This document shows positions 20,719-33,678 of a stretch of 64,000 nucleotides of DNA, one piece after another (the stretch's first letter is position 1; each line of letters begins with the position of its first letter). The notes under the pieces are model-generated. The model saw only the letters and a list, made by a program, of their open reading frames with translations, was not told where the DNA came from and made no database searches. The DNA is from Rhizophagus clarus. Taxonomy: Eukaryota > Glomeromycota > Glomeromycetes > Glomerales > Glomeraceae. Where the stretch lies: contig BLAL01000026.1 of the NCBI GenBank assembly GCA_015698045.1, forward strand, positions 62,001 through 126,000, in the 5' to 3' direction. The translations under genes and the position numbers were made by a program.

Positions 20719-21537
20719 GTTTGTTATTAAAGTCTATTATCAAATTATATATAATTCTTTATTAAAGTACCTGACAAATCCTAACCAATTAATTAATTAT
20801 CAAATAGCAATCTATCTATGAAAAAATCAAAATTATAAATAAACTTATAATAAATTTCTTATCTTCAAATATAAGTTGATACTTTTAATTGATAATATAA
20901 ATGCTAATAAATGCGAAAAGTGTTTCAATATAATCAACCGATCCCGCAAATAAAGGAAATTATGTATCACATCCTAAATAAGTTTGTATTACCTAATCAT
21001 TTGATAACTCGCACGCGAAAACCCAATCAGACTTTTTGAACACTTAATAGGTCTCGCCGAAGGAAATGACAAGGTTGATTTATATATATTCATTTTCGCT
21101 CTTGGATTAAAAAATTTTAATAAATAACTAATAATCAAGTTTATTACTAAGATAGCATAGTAATTTAATTATTATTAGAGAAATTGTTGATTTTATAATT
21201 TCTTATTTTAGCGTTAACGTAAATAATCTTTAAATCATTAAAATAACAACTGAAATTTCATTCTTTTTTAAAAATTCATAAATGTCTTCCGCGGTCTTGT
21301 TTTCACCAGTGGACATAGCAAATATTTTGTGTAATGAAGAAATGACTAAAATTTTGGTTAAAATTAACCAATAAAATTACATTGATCCTCATGCATGATG
21401 TAATAAAAATCACTTTGATTACATGCATGTGATATCTAAAAATAGCTAAAATTCGGTTTATTAATGTGTGATTTTTTTTTTTGTTTATTTTTCAAAAATA
21501 CACGTCTCTCTTCTTAAAAATATTATATTTGTCTTAT
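20719..21537. other. Intergenic, AT-rich, nothing recognised
   Basis: No ORF or repeat of note. Poly-A/T tracts only. Confidence 0.4.
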
Positions 21538-21904
21538 ATTTTAACACTTTACGGTATTTTCTTCTTCTCTCTTTTATCCAAGTATACTTTACTTATCTTT
21601 TACAATATTAACAATACTTTGGCATATTAGTTTATATATTTGATATAGCCACCAACACGAAGACCGTTCGCCAAAAAACGTATAAGACAAAAAAATAAAT
21701 AGTGAAGCCAAATATTACTATTTTAACACTTTACGGTATTTTCTTCTTCTTGCTTTTATCCAAGTATACTTTACTTATCTTTTACAATATTAACAGTACT
21801 TTGGCATTTTAGTTTATATATTCGATATAGTTACCAACATGAAGACCATTTGCCAAAAAACGTATAAGACAAAAAAACTACTTTTAAATAAATAGTGAAG
21901 CCAT
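21538..21904. repeat. Tandem duplication of about 180 bp
   Basis: Copy 1 is about 21538-21714 and copy 2 about 21719-21904. Both begin attttaacactttacggtat and end with aataaatagtgaagcca. A few substitutions and one short insertion separate them. Confidence 0.85.
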
Positions 21905-22790
21905 TAAGCAGGTATGAAAATGGGATATACACATATTTTTCATATTTTTTTTGGACTCTACCATATTCATAAAGTCTACTGGTTTTGTAGGAGGGATTGG
22001 TTATGTACTTTTTTTACAATAGGGTGTAGTTTGAGTCTTTCTTTGTTAGACTGTGGTATTACTTAAGGGAGTTAAAATGTATTCTCAAATGCTATGTTCA
22101 AATTGCTGAATATATTTGAAGCTTTCTTTTGTAATATTTGCTTAGCCTGGAGGAAAATGTTGTAAAATAGGGCTGGATATTTTATGACATTTTCTGCCGC
22201 CAATTACTTTGTCCGGGGTGGCGTCAGTTGTAGCAGCCAGCATTTTTTTTTTTATAATATTATGTTTTAAGAATTAACACTTTCAAAATTTAAAGAGCTA
22301 ATGTTAAAAATATTATCATTTTTATTTTTTCTCAAAATCCCAGAGATTACCTGCTCTAACCATTATCTCAAGATTATGTATTAAATTTAAAATTTAAATA
22401 TATTTTATAAAGAGTATATTATATTAATCATAATTATTTTTTTTATATTTTTTATTTTTTTAAATTTACCCTTAGCGATTGGATCCTACTTATGTATAGA
22501 ATAAAAGAAATAAGATGTATTCACTCATCACATGAAAAGAAAAAAAAGAAAAAGGAAAATGTAACCCCCCTTTCGTTCTCCCTTCGGTTTTTATTTCTTT
22601 TTCCTTTTATTTCTCTTTCTTCGTCTCCCTTTCTTTTCGTTTCATCTTTTTTCATCAATATTCTTTATCATTTCTTTTTGATCTTGTCTCCTTTTTTCTT
22701 TTTGCCTTTGTTTCGTTTCCATTTTGTTTTTATTATTTATTATATCTGACCCATCCACTCTATTCACATTGAATATTACTTCACTTTTCA
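21905..22790. other. Intergenic, with a pyrimidine-rich tract
   Basis: No gene seen. A brief GC-richer patch lies at about 22194-22240. A CT-rich tract spans about 22560-22740; its ORF is low-complexity Ser/Phe/Leu and not credible. Confidence 0.45.
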
Positions 22791-22860
22791 GGTGTTGTTG
22801 TTCTGTTAGGTGTGTGTCTTAGTAGACGTTAGTAAACCTGTATGGTGAAAGCGTGATTAG

Positions 22861-22968
22861 AAACTCTAGGGAGAAAACTAAAACTAAAACCAAAACTAAA
22901 ACCAAAACTAAACCAAAACCAAAACCAAAACCAAAGCTACTAAAACTAAAACCCTAGAGTACTGCGTA
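22861..22968. repeat. AAAACY hexamer array between CTCTAGGG inverted repeats
   Basis: From about 22876 to 22940 the sequence is (aaaact/aaaacc)n. The left flank contains actctaggg and the right flank contains ccctagagt, so the array sits in the loop of a short inverted repeat. Confidence 0.7.
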
Positions 22969-23139
22969 AGGATCTGCTAGGAATCGGTACTTAATGTTGA
23001 ACGGACACCTTTATTTTCTTCTTTATTTTCTTATTATTATTATTGATTAAATTATTATTATTAATGTAAATTATTATTATAATGTTATAAATATAAAATC
23101 ATTTTTTATGATGTAATTTATGAAATTACTATGATGTAG

Positions 23140-24390
23140 TTATGATATCAAATAAATGTTATAATACTTTAGCGATGTTAATTCAATATTAATATGATAT
23201 TTCTATGATATAGTTATGATGTCGAGTAAATATAAAAACATTTTTGTAATATTAATTTGATGTTAATATGATATCACTACGATATAGTTACGATATTGTT
23301 ATCTTTACGATATAATTACGATATCAAATAAATGTTATTGTTATCACTGATCTGGTCTGGAGTGATAACTAACGTCGGAGACGTTGTTGTGACAAAATGT
23401 TCAAATAGTCAAAATTTTAGGTGTTTCAAATAGACTGTAACAAAATATATATATTTCACTATTAATTCCCAATAGAAATTAGTAATAACAGTGAAATAAT
23501 ATAAGGGTTTCTTAAGAAATAAAATATAGCAAACAAATAACAACAAAATACGAAAATGAAACAAATAAAACACACGAAAAGTTCAAACTAACAATCAAAT
23601 CAAAAAACAACGGATAACACGATCTAAACTCTCTGTTAGATTTACCCAGGTGTTAACAACTTTTATTCAAAAGAAAATATTGCTCTATATATGTTTACAT
23701 TTTCATACATAACAGTTGAACTTATCAATATTATCCTATTATACTAATATGATTAATCAATTAATTGTTCTTTCCTCATTGCAATTATCTGTGAGGAACC
23801 TTTCTATTGCCATTTTGTATAAGTTTCATATGTCTATATGATTCATCAACTATATAAACTTCAAGAAACTTCTCTAGCTAACTAATAAAGCAATTTTACT
23901 AATATTGTAACAATTAAACTGATACTTATAATTGAATGTTTATGAGTCAAGAGCAATAATAATACTAAAAGTGGTTAATTAATGTGATTAATTAATAAAA
24001 CTAAAATATATTATAAGAAATGTTTCATATTATAATAAACTCAGCCATAACTATGGGATTTCTGCGCACTGCATCATATGACTTGTTCGATCTTCAACTA
24101 TTTTCATGGGTAACCCTGTCAATAATCTTAAAATAATTTTATCTAAGCACAAATTTTGGTAACATTATAATACTTTGGCAATGTTAATTCGATGTTAATA
24201 TGTTATCTTTACGATATAGTTACGATATCAAATAAATGTTATAATACTTTTGCAATGCTAATTCGATGTTAATACGTTATTGCTACGATATAGTTACAAT
24301 ATCGAATAAATGTTATAATACTTTGGCAATATTAATTTGATGTTAATACGTTATTACTACGATATAGTTACGATATCAAATAAATGTCGT
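23140..24390. repeat. About 76-bp satellite split by an LTR-like insert
   Basis: Diverged units containing gatgttaat, cgatatagttacgatat and caaataaatgttataatact recur at about 23140-23338 and 24165-24390. The 826 bp between them lack the unit. Confidence 0.7.
23339..24164. mobile_element. Candidate solo LTR, 826 bp
   Basis: It begins TGTTATC and ends GGTAACA, giving TG..CA ends and a 5-bp terminal inverted repeat (TGTTA/TAACA). It is flanked on both sides by TTAT (23335-23338 and 24165-24168), a 4-bp duplication; 5 bp would be more usual. It interrupts a tandem array whose units continue on either side. No internal domain or second LTR was seen. Confidence 0.6.
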
Positions 24391-24544
24391 ATAGTGATCG
24401 CAGAGATATCGAACCAATCAATATCGAATAAACATAGTTAAGACTAACTTAACAATGTCGATTCGATTTTTTATTAAAATATCGTAATGATATCGTAATG
24501 ACATCGTTATGATATTTATTCAATATCGATTGTAAACTTCAAGT

Positions 24545-25024
24545 TTCAGCAAAGAATATACTAACGTTTGTTCTATTTCTTTTTTTTTTCTTTAGGTTAT
24601 CAGACTTCTTGAACGAACTCACTCAGACTTGTAATGTATGCAAGTAAGTTAGTGGGGAGTAGGAGGGGATTTTTTTTTTAATATATTGAAGAAACATACT
24701 AATGTTTTTTCTATTTCTTTTTTTTTTCTTTAGGTTACTAGACTTCTTAAACGAATCTAGACTTGAAATGTATGCAAGTAAGTTAGTGGGGAGTGAAAGG
24801 GGATTTTTTTTTTAGTATATTGAAGAAACATACTAATGTTTCTTCTATTTCTTTTTTTTTTTAAGTTACTAGACTTCTTAAACGAACCTAGACTTGAAAT
24901 GTACATAAGTAAATTTAGTGAAAAGTAGGAGGAATTTTTTTAATATATTAAAAAAATATACTAACTGAACATTTCTTTTTTATTTTTTTAGGTTATCAGA
25001 CTTTTAGATAAACCCAGTTAATAA
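24545..25024 (+). repeat. Four tandem exon-like cassettes, about 130 bp each
   Basis: Copies start near 24553, 24690, 24823 and 24950. Each has a pyrimidine tract, then AG (ctttag), then a 44-48 nt block beginning gttaYcagact or gttactagact; the first three then show a GTAAGT-like donor (the third is decayed). The fourth is truncated. Confidence 0.75.
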
Positions 25025-26577
25025 AATTTTTTTATTACAAGCAATAATATAAAAACTTTTTTTAAATGTAATAATTTATTATTTAATCCAGAAGTCAATT
25101 TCAATTATAATAATAAAATAAAGTATTGCAATAAATTTTAGTTTTTTACATATTTAATTTTAAATTTTTTTTTACTAAATTTTTAATATATATGCTATAT
25201 GGTCAGGATGTTACAAATTACAATCAATCTATCAAACTTGTATCAAATTTGTATCAAACTTCATTAATATATAAACTTTATTAATTAGGACCATTCAATT
25301 TTGAATCAATTGTAACTAAAATCTTAATATTTTATATATCACAAGAGTGATATTTTAATTTTGATTTTGATATGCCAAAACTATTTTGGTAATTTTGTAC
25401 AGTTTTGGCAATTTTGACATATTGAAACTATTTCAGCATTTCAGCATTTTGACATATTTTTAGTTTTAACATTTTGACATTAGCCTATTGAGTTTTGGCA
25501 AGCAATTTTAAACTTATCAAAGCTATAAAACAAAAAATAATTCATAAAAATTGGATTACTAGATCACAAGTTAATTATATAAATATAATTATATATATTA
25601 TATATTTTTTTAACTAATTAAAATGCGATCAGGTGAAGGGTGGGGGTATAAGGCTACTAATTGAAGAAAATCAGCTGATTTCTAGCATGCTCCTTAACAA
25701 ATGAGTTCAATGAAGTTAATAATAAATTATCTAAGATAGAAAACAGAAATAACTAAATTTAATACTGTTTATCTTAAACATTCTTTTCTACTATTATTTA
25801 CTCTTATGATTAAAAGATCACTTTTTTTAATAATGAATATATTATTTTAATAATTTATTTAAGAAAAAAAATCTATATATCTAAAAGGAAAAAGATTGGC
25901 TAAGGAAGTCTCTCTTATAATCAATTCTCCTTTTAATCTTCAGGATTGATATCATTATTCACATTTTGTATAATACTGAAAATAATAATTTTTTAATAAT
26001 TATAATGAAAATGAAAAAGAAAAAGAAGAAGTAAATGAAGACAAAGAGATAATTGAATTTAACTTTTTATTGCAAAAGTATGAAATATGAATTATTATCT
26101 TTTTGAATATTATATTATCAATTTCTTTAATAAAAAATCTTATTAATTTAATAAATAAAATTTTTTAAATTATGATAAAAAAAAAATGAAAATATTGAAA
26201 AAAAGTAAGTATTCCATATATTATATAACTATTAGCTTTAATGTAATAATTTTAAACATATTTTTAGATGGAACTATTAGCTAAAAAGATTTCATAATAG
26301 TTTAAATTTTACTTTTGTTAACTGAACATTATACAGCATGATCAATATGGCAAATTACTTTATTTAAAATAAAATTATATAAATTCATATATAAAATTGT
26401 TAATTCCAAATTTAATTAATTTTTATTTATTGTTAATAAACAAATATAATATTATTTTATTTTACATGTGCATACATTCAATTTATTAGGCAACTATACA
26501 ACTATTATAATTTTATAATTTTCTATAATTATTGTTTATAATTGTACTTAATTTACATAAAAAAGGGATGTTTAAAG
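25025..26577. other. Long AT-rich gene-free stretch
   Basis: No gene seen. About 25370-25500 holds repeats of a ttttggcaattttgacat-like motif. Confidence 0.5.
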
Positions 26578-27912
26578 TAAGGATGGTGCTGCAAATAAGT
26601 AATTGCAGAATAATTGGTATTTGTGATATTGCAGAACATTGCAGATTTCGAAGTCTAAATGTTCACAATTCCACAACCTGCAATTGTCCGCAATTTCAAA
26701 AATATTCTGCAATACCATAAAGAGCTGCTAGTATCGCAATTCAATTGCGAAAATATTGCAGAATTGCAGAATTGCAAATTTTTTTTAAAAAAGACATTTT
26801 TTTTAAGCGTTTAATTAAAAAACGCTAAAAACATTTTTTTTTAAAATGTTTTTTCATATAAGATTTAATAAAAAAATATTTTGCAATCTTTTTTTAAATA
26901 GATTAATGAAAAAATATTGCGAAACATTTTTTCATATACAATCTAGTTAAAAAAAATATAAAAAAAATGTTATTTTTAAACGTTTAATTAAAAAAAGACT
27001 TAAAAATATTATTTTAAACATTTAATTAAAAAAAACTTTTTTTTAAGCATTTAATTAAAAAAATGCTAAAGAACATTATTTTTTTTAAAAAAAGACATTT
27101 TTTAAGCGTTTAATTAAAAAAATGCTAAAGAACGTTATTTTTTTTAAAAAAAAATATTTTTTAAGCATTTAATTAAAAAAACGCTAAAAACGTTTTTTTA
27201 AAATATTTAATTAAAAAATACTTCGCAGCATTTTTATCTAATGAAAAATGTTGCGAAACATTTTTTCATATAAGATTTAATAAAAAAAAAACGTTTTGCA
27301 ACATTTTTTTAAATAGATTAATGAAAAAATGTTGCAAAATGTTTCTTCATATACAATTTAGTTAAAAAAAATATTTCACAATATTTTTTTAATAGATTAA
27401 TGAAAAATGTTGTGAAATGTTTTTTCATATAAGATTTAATAAAAAAAACGTTTTGCAACATTTTTTTAAATAGATTAATGAAAAAATGTTGCAAAACATT
27501 TTTTCTTATACAATTTAGTTAAAAAAAATATTTTGCAACATTTTTTAATAGATTAATGAAAGAACGTTATGAAATGTTTTTTTATATACAATTTAATAAA
27601 AAAAGCGTTTCGCAACTTTTTTTTAGTAATTTAATGAAAAATGTTGTGAAATGTTTTACATTTAATAAAAAAAACATTTCTTTGATTATTCAACATCAGT
27701 AATTTGGTTTAGTTTTTAGTAATTACTGATACTAAATGGATTATCAGATGATCAATTAATTATGGTGTATTTTTACAGACGTAATGCTGAAACTGTAATT
27801 AATTTACAAAGAAGTATAATCAGAATTGCAGAATTGTGGGTTACTAACCGCAATTCAATTCCAAAATCTGCAATATTGCAGATTTTGGAAATTATTTGCA
27901 AACCTATCCTTA
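26578..27912. mobile_element. Non-autonomous hAT-like element 1, 1335 bp
   Basis: The ends are TAAGGATGGTGCTGCAAATA and, inverted, TAAGGATAGGTTTGCAAATA (four mismatches). The flanking 8-mers are gtttaaag (26570-26577) and gtctaaag (27913-27920), an 8-bp target duplication with one change. Inside both ends are TTGCAGA-rich segments. The right end contains a perfect 28-bp palindrome centred on gcaatattgc (about 27864-27891). The interior is a 75-85 bp A/T repeat (agattaatgaaaaaatgttg type). No ORF. The 8-bp TSD suggests hAT transposition in trans. Confidence 0.75.
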
Positions 27913-28430
27913 GTCTAAAGTAGTGTTACAATCTGTGGATAATCTGTCAGATCCATTTTGTAAGGATATCTAAAGGACAGATATTTGTGTTAGCCAGATA
28001 TCCTTATGAATCCATTCAGATGATCTGAGCAGATAATTAATAATATCTAACAGATAATCTGAGCAGATATCTGACAGATATCTGACAGATATCAGATATC
28101 TGTTATTTTTTTAATAAATATTTTTTTTTTAATAAATTTTTTTATTTTTTATTTTTAATTTTTTTTTTTGATATTTATTTTAATTATTTATATATCAAAA
28201 AATGATTTCATAAATATTTTTCTATTGAAATTATTTATTGAATTTTGTCAATAAAAAGTAAATATCATATCAATATAAATTTTATAACATCAGGAAATTT
28301 TTTCAGAAGATATACATCGATAATTATCACTTTATCGATAAATATCGTATTTATAAATTGATGGTCAACATAATGTGATAATATTCGATAATTATCTCAC
28401 AATTATACAACGATATTTAACTTTTTCTAA

Positions 28431-28720
28431 AATAATCGTACTGATAATTTGCGATATTGACAATTATCGAAAATAATCTCAACGATAATTTGCGATGTTG
28501 GCAATTATCGAAAATAATCGCACTGATAATTTGCGATGTCGACAGTTATCAAAAATAATCGCACTGATAATTTGCGATATTGACAATTATCGAAAATAAT
28601 CTCAACGATGATTTGTAATATTGACAATTATCAAAAATAATCTCAACGATGATTTGTGATATTTGATAATTATCGAAAATAATCTCAACGATGATTTGCG
28701 ATATTTGATAATTATCAAAA
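28431..28720. repeat. 41-bp subterminal tandem repeat, seven copies
   Basis: The unit is aataatctcaacgatgattt followed by gcgatattgacaattatcgaa or close variants, starting at 28431, 28472, 28513, 28554, 28595, 28636 and about 28678. It lies just inside the Plavaka-type left end, so it may hold transposase-binding sites. Confidence 0.85.
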
Positions 28721-28823
28721 ATAATCAAGTTAAATCCATTATTTATTATTTCATTAATAAATCATAAAACGCACTCATATACAAATGAATACTAAGAATA
28801 TTAATCTAATTTCATTTTACACC

Positions 28824-28953
28824 TTAAAAAATATACGTATTAACAAAATATTCATTTTCATAGTTATTTCTTGGTATAATGTGAACTGACATATCAACTG
28901 AATCTAAGTAAACACATGTATATTGATCAGTTAGCCATAATCTTGGACAGTTG
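28824..28953 (-). pseudogene. C-terminal end of the Plavaka-like transposase, separated by the CACTA element
   Basis: The minus strand from 28950 to the TAA at 28824-28826 reads CPRLWLTDQYTCVYLDSVD, continues with VHIIPRNN, and ends YFVNTYIF. This is the usual closing stretch of Plavaka-type transposases. The frame agrees with the segment beyond 38712 if a 3-bp target duplication is allowed for, so the 9.8-kb CACTA element landed inside the last coding exon. Confidence 0.7.
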
Positions 28954-29985
28954 CACAGGTCGAATGAAAAAAAATTGTCAAAAATCGGCAGTCCGATTTT
29001 TAACCGATTTTTGAATATATTTGTCTGATTTGTGGCTTTTTAAAGCCGATTTTATGGCGCGAATTGTTTGTGATCGGAAATACGTTATTTATGAACAAAA
29101 AATCGGAATGCCGATTTTGGCAGATTTTGCGAAAATTGGCATTCCGATTTTAAAATAAACATGTCGATAGCTAAAAATAAGACTGCCGGTTTATAGCTAT
29201 ATTTGTCCTATTTATGGCATTTTGCTGCCGATTTTATGGCACGTATTGTTGGCAATCGGAAATTCTTTTATTTTTATCGACATAAATTGGAATACCGTTT
29301 TAAAATTATAATTGCCGATTCTCGCAAAATCAGAACGCCGATTTTTAAATAATCATGCCAAATCTCCTAAAATCGGATTGCCAAGTTTAATTCAGTATAA
29401 ACATTTCAAAAATAGTTTATGCCGATTTATATATCGGATTTTTCTATTATCGATTTTCTCATAATTCATAATTACTATTATTGTCCGGTTTTTTAGCTCG
29501 GTATAAACATTTCAAAAATAGTTTATGCCGATTTATATATCGGATCTTTCTATTATCGATTTTCTCGTAATTCATAATTACTATTATTGTCTGGTTTTAT
29601 TTTATTTTTCCATTTTCGTTAATTGATTTATATTTAATATTTAATATGTATGATATATAATATGTATGCTATTATTTTATAATATATACTGCAATTTATG
29701 ATATATTTATTATTATTATATTATTATATTGTCCATATTATTATTATTATATTACTATATTGTTCTTATTATTATATTATTATTATGTATAGAATGTTTA
29801 TATAAAATATATTAAAATCATATTTATCTCGTCATGTTACTTATAAATGGCTATAAAATAACCAGTGCTCTAAAAAAGAGATTAATAGGATAGAAACGAT
29901 ATTAGAGAGTTAATTTATAAACAACGGAATTTAAATCACTCAAAATACAAGCAGTTGATTTTAAATGATGAAACAAATACCTAAA

Positions 29986-31993
29986 TTATGTACGTCTTCT
30001 GATATCGACCGGTACTTCTAAGTAAAAGGGACCTTGGTGCTCATCTACTTCTAAATTACCATTATTATCATCGTTTTGTTCTTCATTAGTTCCATCATTT
30101 TTATCAGCATTACTATTATTGCCATCATCATTATTATCACCATTACCATTATTGTCATCATCGTTATTATCATCATTACCATTATTATTATCATCGTTAT
30201 TATCACCGTCGTTATCCTCATCATCATCATCATCATCAGATTCTGGTTCAATCCACCTTGATGATATCCACCAATTAGCCATGTCTTGTGTTGGTCTGCT
30301 TTTTTTATCGATATCATCTAGACAGTAACGTTTGCGACTTAACCCAGTTCCGATGCTTACTCCGATCTCGTCCACTCGAAATAAGATTCTTTTAACCTAA
30401 TGATAAATTTATAACTTATTAGCATAAACGCCTATGTTTTAAACTTTCGCAACTTTACATACTCTAGAAGACCTCCACTCCTTATTGTGAATCTTAATTA
30501 CAGAATTTGTACTTATCAACCTTCCTGATCTTATGTTATCGTTACGCTCTTCATTTGCCAGAACTTCGTCTTCAGTAGACCATTCATCCGAATGGACTTC
30601 TGCGGTATTTACTGCCTTTTCGCAATCTTTAATAAATACTTCCCTAGTCATATTTTCAGGACAACAATCATCTAGAATGCTGTCTTGCGTGAAGATCATG
30701 TGTTAGAGACCTTTGTGTCTTCTTATCATTTTCTATTAAAGAGTAAATTAAAATAATTAATAGATTATATACATTGTCATTTTAAATAATGAATTTCACA
30801 CCTGATCTCTCCTCGACGTCATGTGTTGCCGTTTATTGTGTTCATCTATCTTACCCTCCTTTTTTAATTTCCAAATCTCCCGCCGTGATTTGTGTAGCTG
30901 TTTTATTACTTTTAAAAGTTCTGTATCGTATACCTTTAATGAAGGAGGCATCGCTGCTTTGACGGCTGGTAGAAGCTTCTTATTTATCGACTTTTTTTGT
31001 TTACTAAATGTCTTTGACGTGTCGAAAAGAATCGACAAATCGAGGTTGTTTATAATATGGATTACCTTATCCTATTTAATATAACACTCATTTTTTAACG
31101 ATCAATACAAAAGAGAAATATTTAATAAAATAAAGATATATTTACATGAACGGTTTTTTTGAAATTTTTATCAGTTATTGGAGGAAGGGCACGCCGATTC
31201 TCTCTGAACAGAACTGGGGATAGGCTTCTATTTCTTGGTCCTTCACTCGTTCTTTCTTCCGTTAGCACTTCCACACGTTTGGTAAGATTTGAAATCATGC
31301 TTCTTAATTCGCTGACTTCTCTGTTATTAGCACCTATTATAAATCAGTATTTAATATAAATCATTTAGTATAAAAAATTTTACGTGCAAGTAAGTAAAGA
31401 AACGTGAAAGAAATACTACCGCTCACTGGAGGTGAAAAAGAAGGAATTGTTAAAGATAGATCGGTTAAAGATCCTATAACAATAACGTTAAATTGGTATA
31501 GTATAAGTAAAATGAAATTTAATTAGCACTAATATAAAACAATATTACTTTTTGTAATTGATCTCCCTCTAGAGACATTTTGATAGTTTCGATTATGTTG
31601 AGATTAAGAGCGTGATTGATGTCGATAAGGGGAATGAGAGCGAGATCAAGATCGACGTTGATAGGAACGAGAATGATGGGAACGATGAGAGGAGCGAGAT
31701 CAATGTCGATGAGAATGAGAATGATGGGAACGATGAGGGGAGCGAGAGCGATGGGAACGCGATCGTTAGGATTCGGAATGATAATAATGAGATTTGGATC
31801 GAGATGGGCGAGATCGAGGTTGACGAGTCATTGAGCGAGATTTTGAGCGACTACGAGATCGATTAATATGAGTTTGATGCCGAGATTGATGAGATTGGGA
31901 ACGGGAATTAGATTCATTTCGTTGAGATCTAATATGAGGATGAGAGCCATCACGAGAAATAGGAATTAAATTTAAAGGTTTGAATTTTCTCAT
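29986..31993 (-). pseudogene. RS-rich, coiled-coil second gene of the CACTA element, degraded
   Basis: ATG 31993 (MRKFKPLNLIPISRDG) leads into a long Arg/Ser/His repeat region down to about 31560. In that frame several stops occur, two of them TGA where the repeat predicts Arg. Later exons have canonical borders and encode a helical segment (SELRSMISNLTKRVEVL, about 31270), a Lys-rich part (KKSINKKLLPAVKAAMPPSL, then SRREIWKLKKEGKIDEHNK, 30796-31038), an acidic part (30439-30699) and an Asp/Asn repeat tail (29986-30375). In En/Spm, a second gene (TnpA) binds subterminal repeats; position and basic character make a similar role possible. That is inference, because I see no DNA-binding motif. 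Not an intact gene. Confidence 0.5.
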
Positions 31994-33642
31994 TATGATA
32001 TTTGATAATTTGATAATTTAAAGATTAAACAAGAAACAAAGGCTCTATATATAACCGTTACTTACGTCTTCTGAACCATTTTTATTATCGTCTGATTAAA
32101 ATAAAAGATAGATTAAATTAATAAGACTCGTTATCATTTAATAAAATATATTGCTATCAATATTAATTAAAATAAATCAATAAATTAAATAAACTTGATA
32201 TTATATCGCTTTCAATTAATTAAAATGTATTATTTAAAATAATCAGTAAACTACATTAATTAAATTAAGATAAATCAATCAATATTTAAATATATCAGTA
32301 AACTAGATATTATATCGCTATCAATTAATTAAAATATATCAATAAACTAAATATTATAGTGTTATCAATTAATAGAATATATCAATAAATTAATTAAAAT
32401 ATATCAGTAAACAATTAATAATTAAAAATATCAATAAATTAATTAAAATATATCAATAAAGTATATCAATGAATTAATTAAAATATATTAATAAACTAAA
32501 TATTATATCATTATTATAAATAACATGTCCAAATTAGTAATAACACATTTGAAGCTTGATAAAGTTATACTTACGGAAGCTGGTTTTTCCGACAGGAAAT
32601 ATAATTGGCGAAAAGAAATATGCTTACTTTGTTAAGCCGACGAAAATAAGGTGAAAAATAAGGCGAAAAATATCGTCAACCATTAACGAAAAAAACGAAA
32701 GGCAACAAAGAAAATTTGTTGCATCGTACTAAAACGTGGAGAAAAAAGAAAGAAAGCGTGGTAAACGTACGCAAATGTACCATACTCACGAGCAAATTTA
32801 TAGTAAACGTAAACAAATTGGAAATCACCGATTTGTAGAACGTGCATGGTAAACGCGGTAAATGCAAACAAACTTTATAGCTCCTGCCAATCACGTCAGG
32901 TGACATTTATGCACTATCTAGTCACGTGGTATTAACAAACTGTACGTCTGTGCCAACTGCCAAGGGCAAAAGAAGAATTAAAGATTTATTAAAACAATTC
33001 TATTAATTAACAAGTAATTTTAACCATGACTGATTGTTAGAATAAACGTATATATGCTATAACTCAACGTATTATTGTAAGCGACTCAATAAAAGATAAA
33101 ATAATAAATATTTGATATCTCGTTAACAGCTTTAAATGATACTGATGTACTAGAAATTGACGACTTGAAAGAAAATATATAAAAAAAAATGAAATATAGT
33201 TTTTCCTAATTTTTGATATATTCGAAAGAATAGGCCAAGTGTTAAATTTTGATGTTGTTGCAGTTGCGAACAACTAAGACACTTTTTTTATAACTCTCGC
33301 ATTTTGATCTGTGAATAGGAAATTGCTACATCTCTACTTAAATTATTTGGATCTTTCGAATTCGTGATGATATATGAGATTTATTAGTAAGTCGATTGAC
33401 ATGTTTCAAGAATCGGATTAATTGAATTTGAAAAAATTTTCTAGTATAATTATACCCCTTAATACCAAATTTAATTAGAGAATTAGCAAAAATAAAATTA
33501 TATTTTAGTATTTGATAAAATACATTGGTCTTGACATCATTGTCATGTGTTATTATCAAAATAGCTTAATTACCAAGCTGTGCCTTGACAAAAATGGACC
33601 AAGAATCGGGATTGCCAAACCAATTAGATTGATTTGCAATTC

Positions 33643-33675
<33 letters not shown>
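31994..33675. other. Shared upstream region of the two CACTA genes
   Basis: No gene seen. About 32140-32520 is an AT-only repeat of aattaattaaaatatatcaa-like units. A run of about 30 A ends at the Tnp2 start. Confidence 0.5.

Positions 33676-33678
<3 letters not shown>

Noticed and set aside
22492..22749. 85-codon Ser/Phe/Leu ORF
   Set aside because: Product of a CT-rich tract; no domain, no splice or start context.
26578..27912. Helitron interpretation of the element with a 3'-side palindrome
   Set aside because: It has terminal inverted repeats and an 8-bp target duplication, which Helitrons lack.
30051..30328. Met/Ile-rich and Ser/Leu-rich ORFs on both strands
   Set aside because: Alternative readings of the Asp/Asn repeat tail of the RS-rich gene.
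31612..31866. Plus-strand Asp/Glu/Asn ORF opposite the RS repeats
   Set aside because: Reverse of the Arg/Ser repeat; the minus frame connects to good exons downstream.
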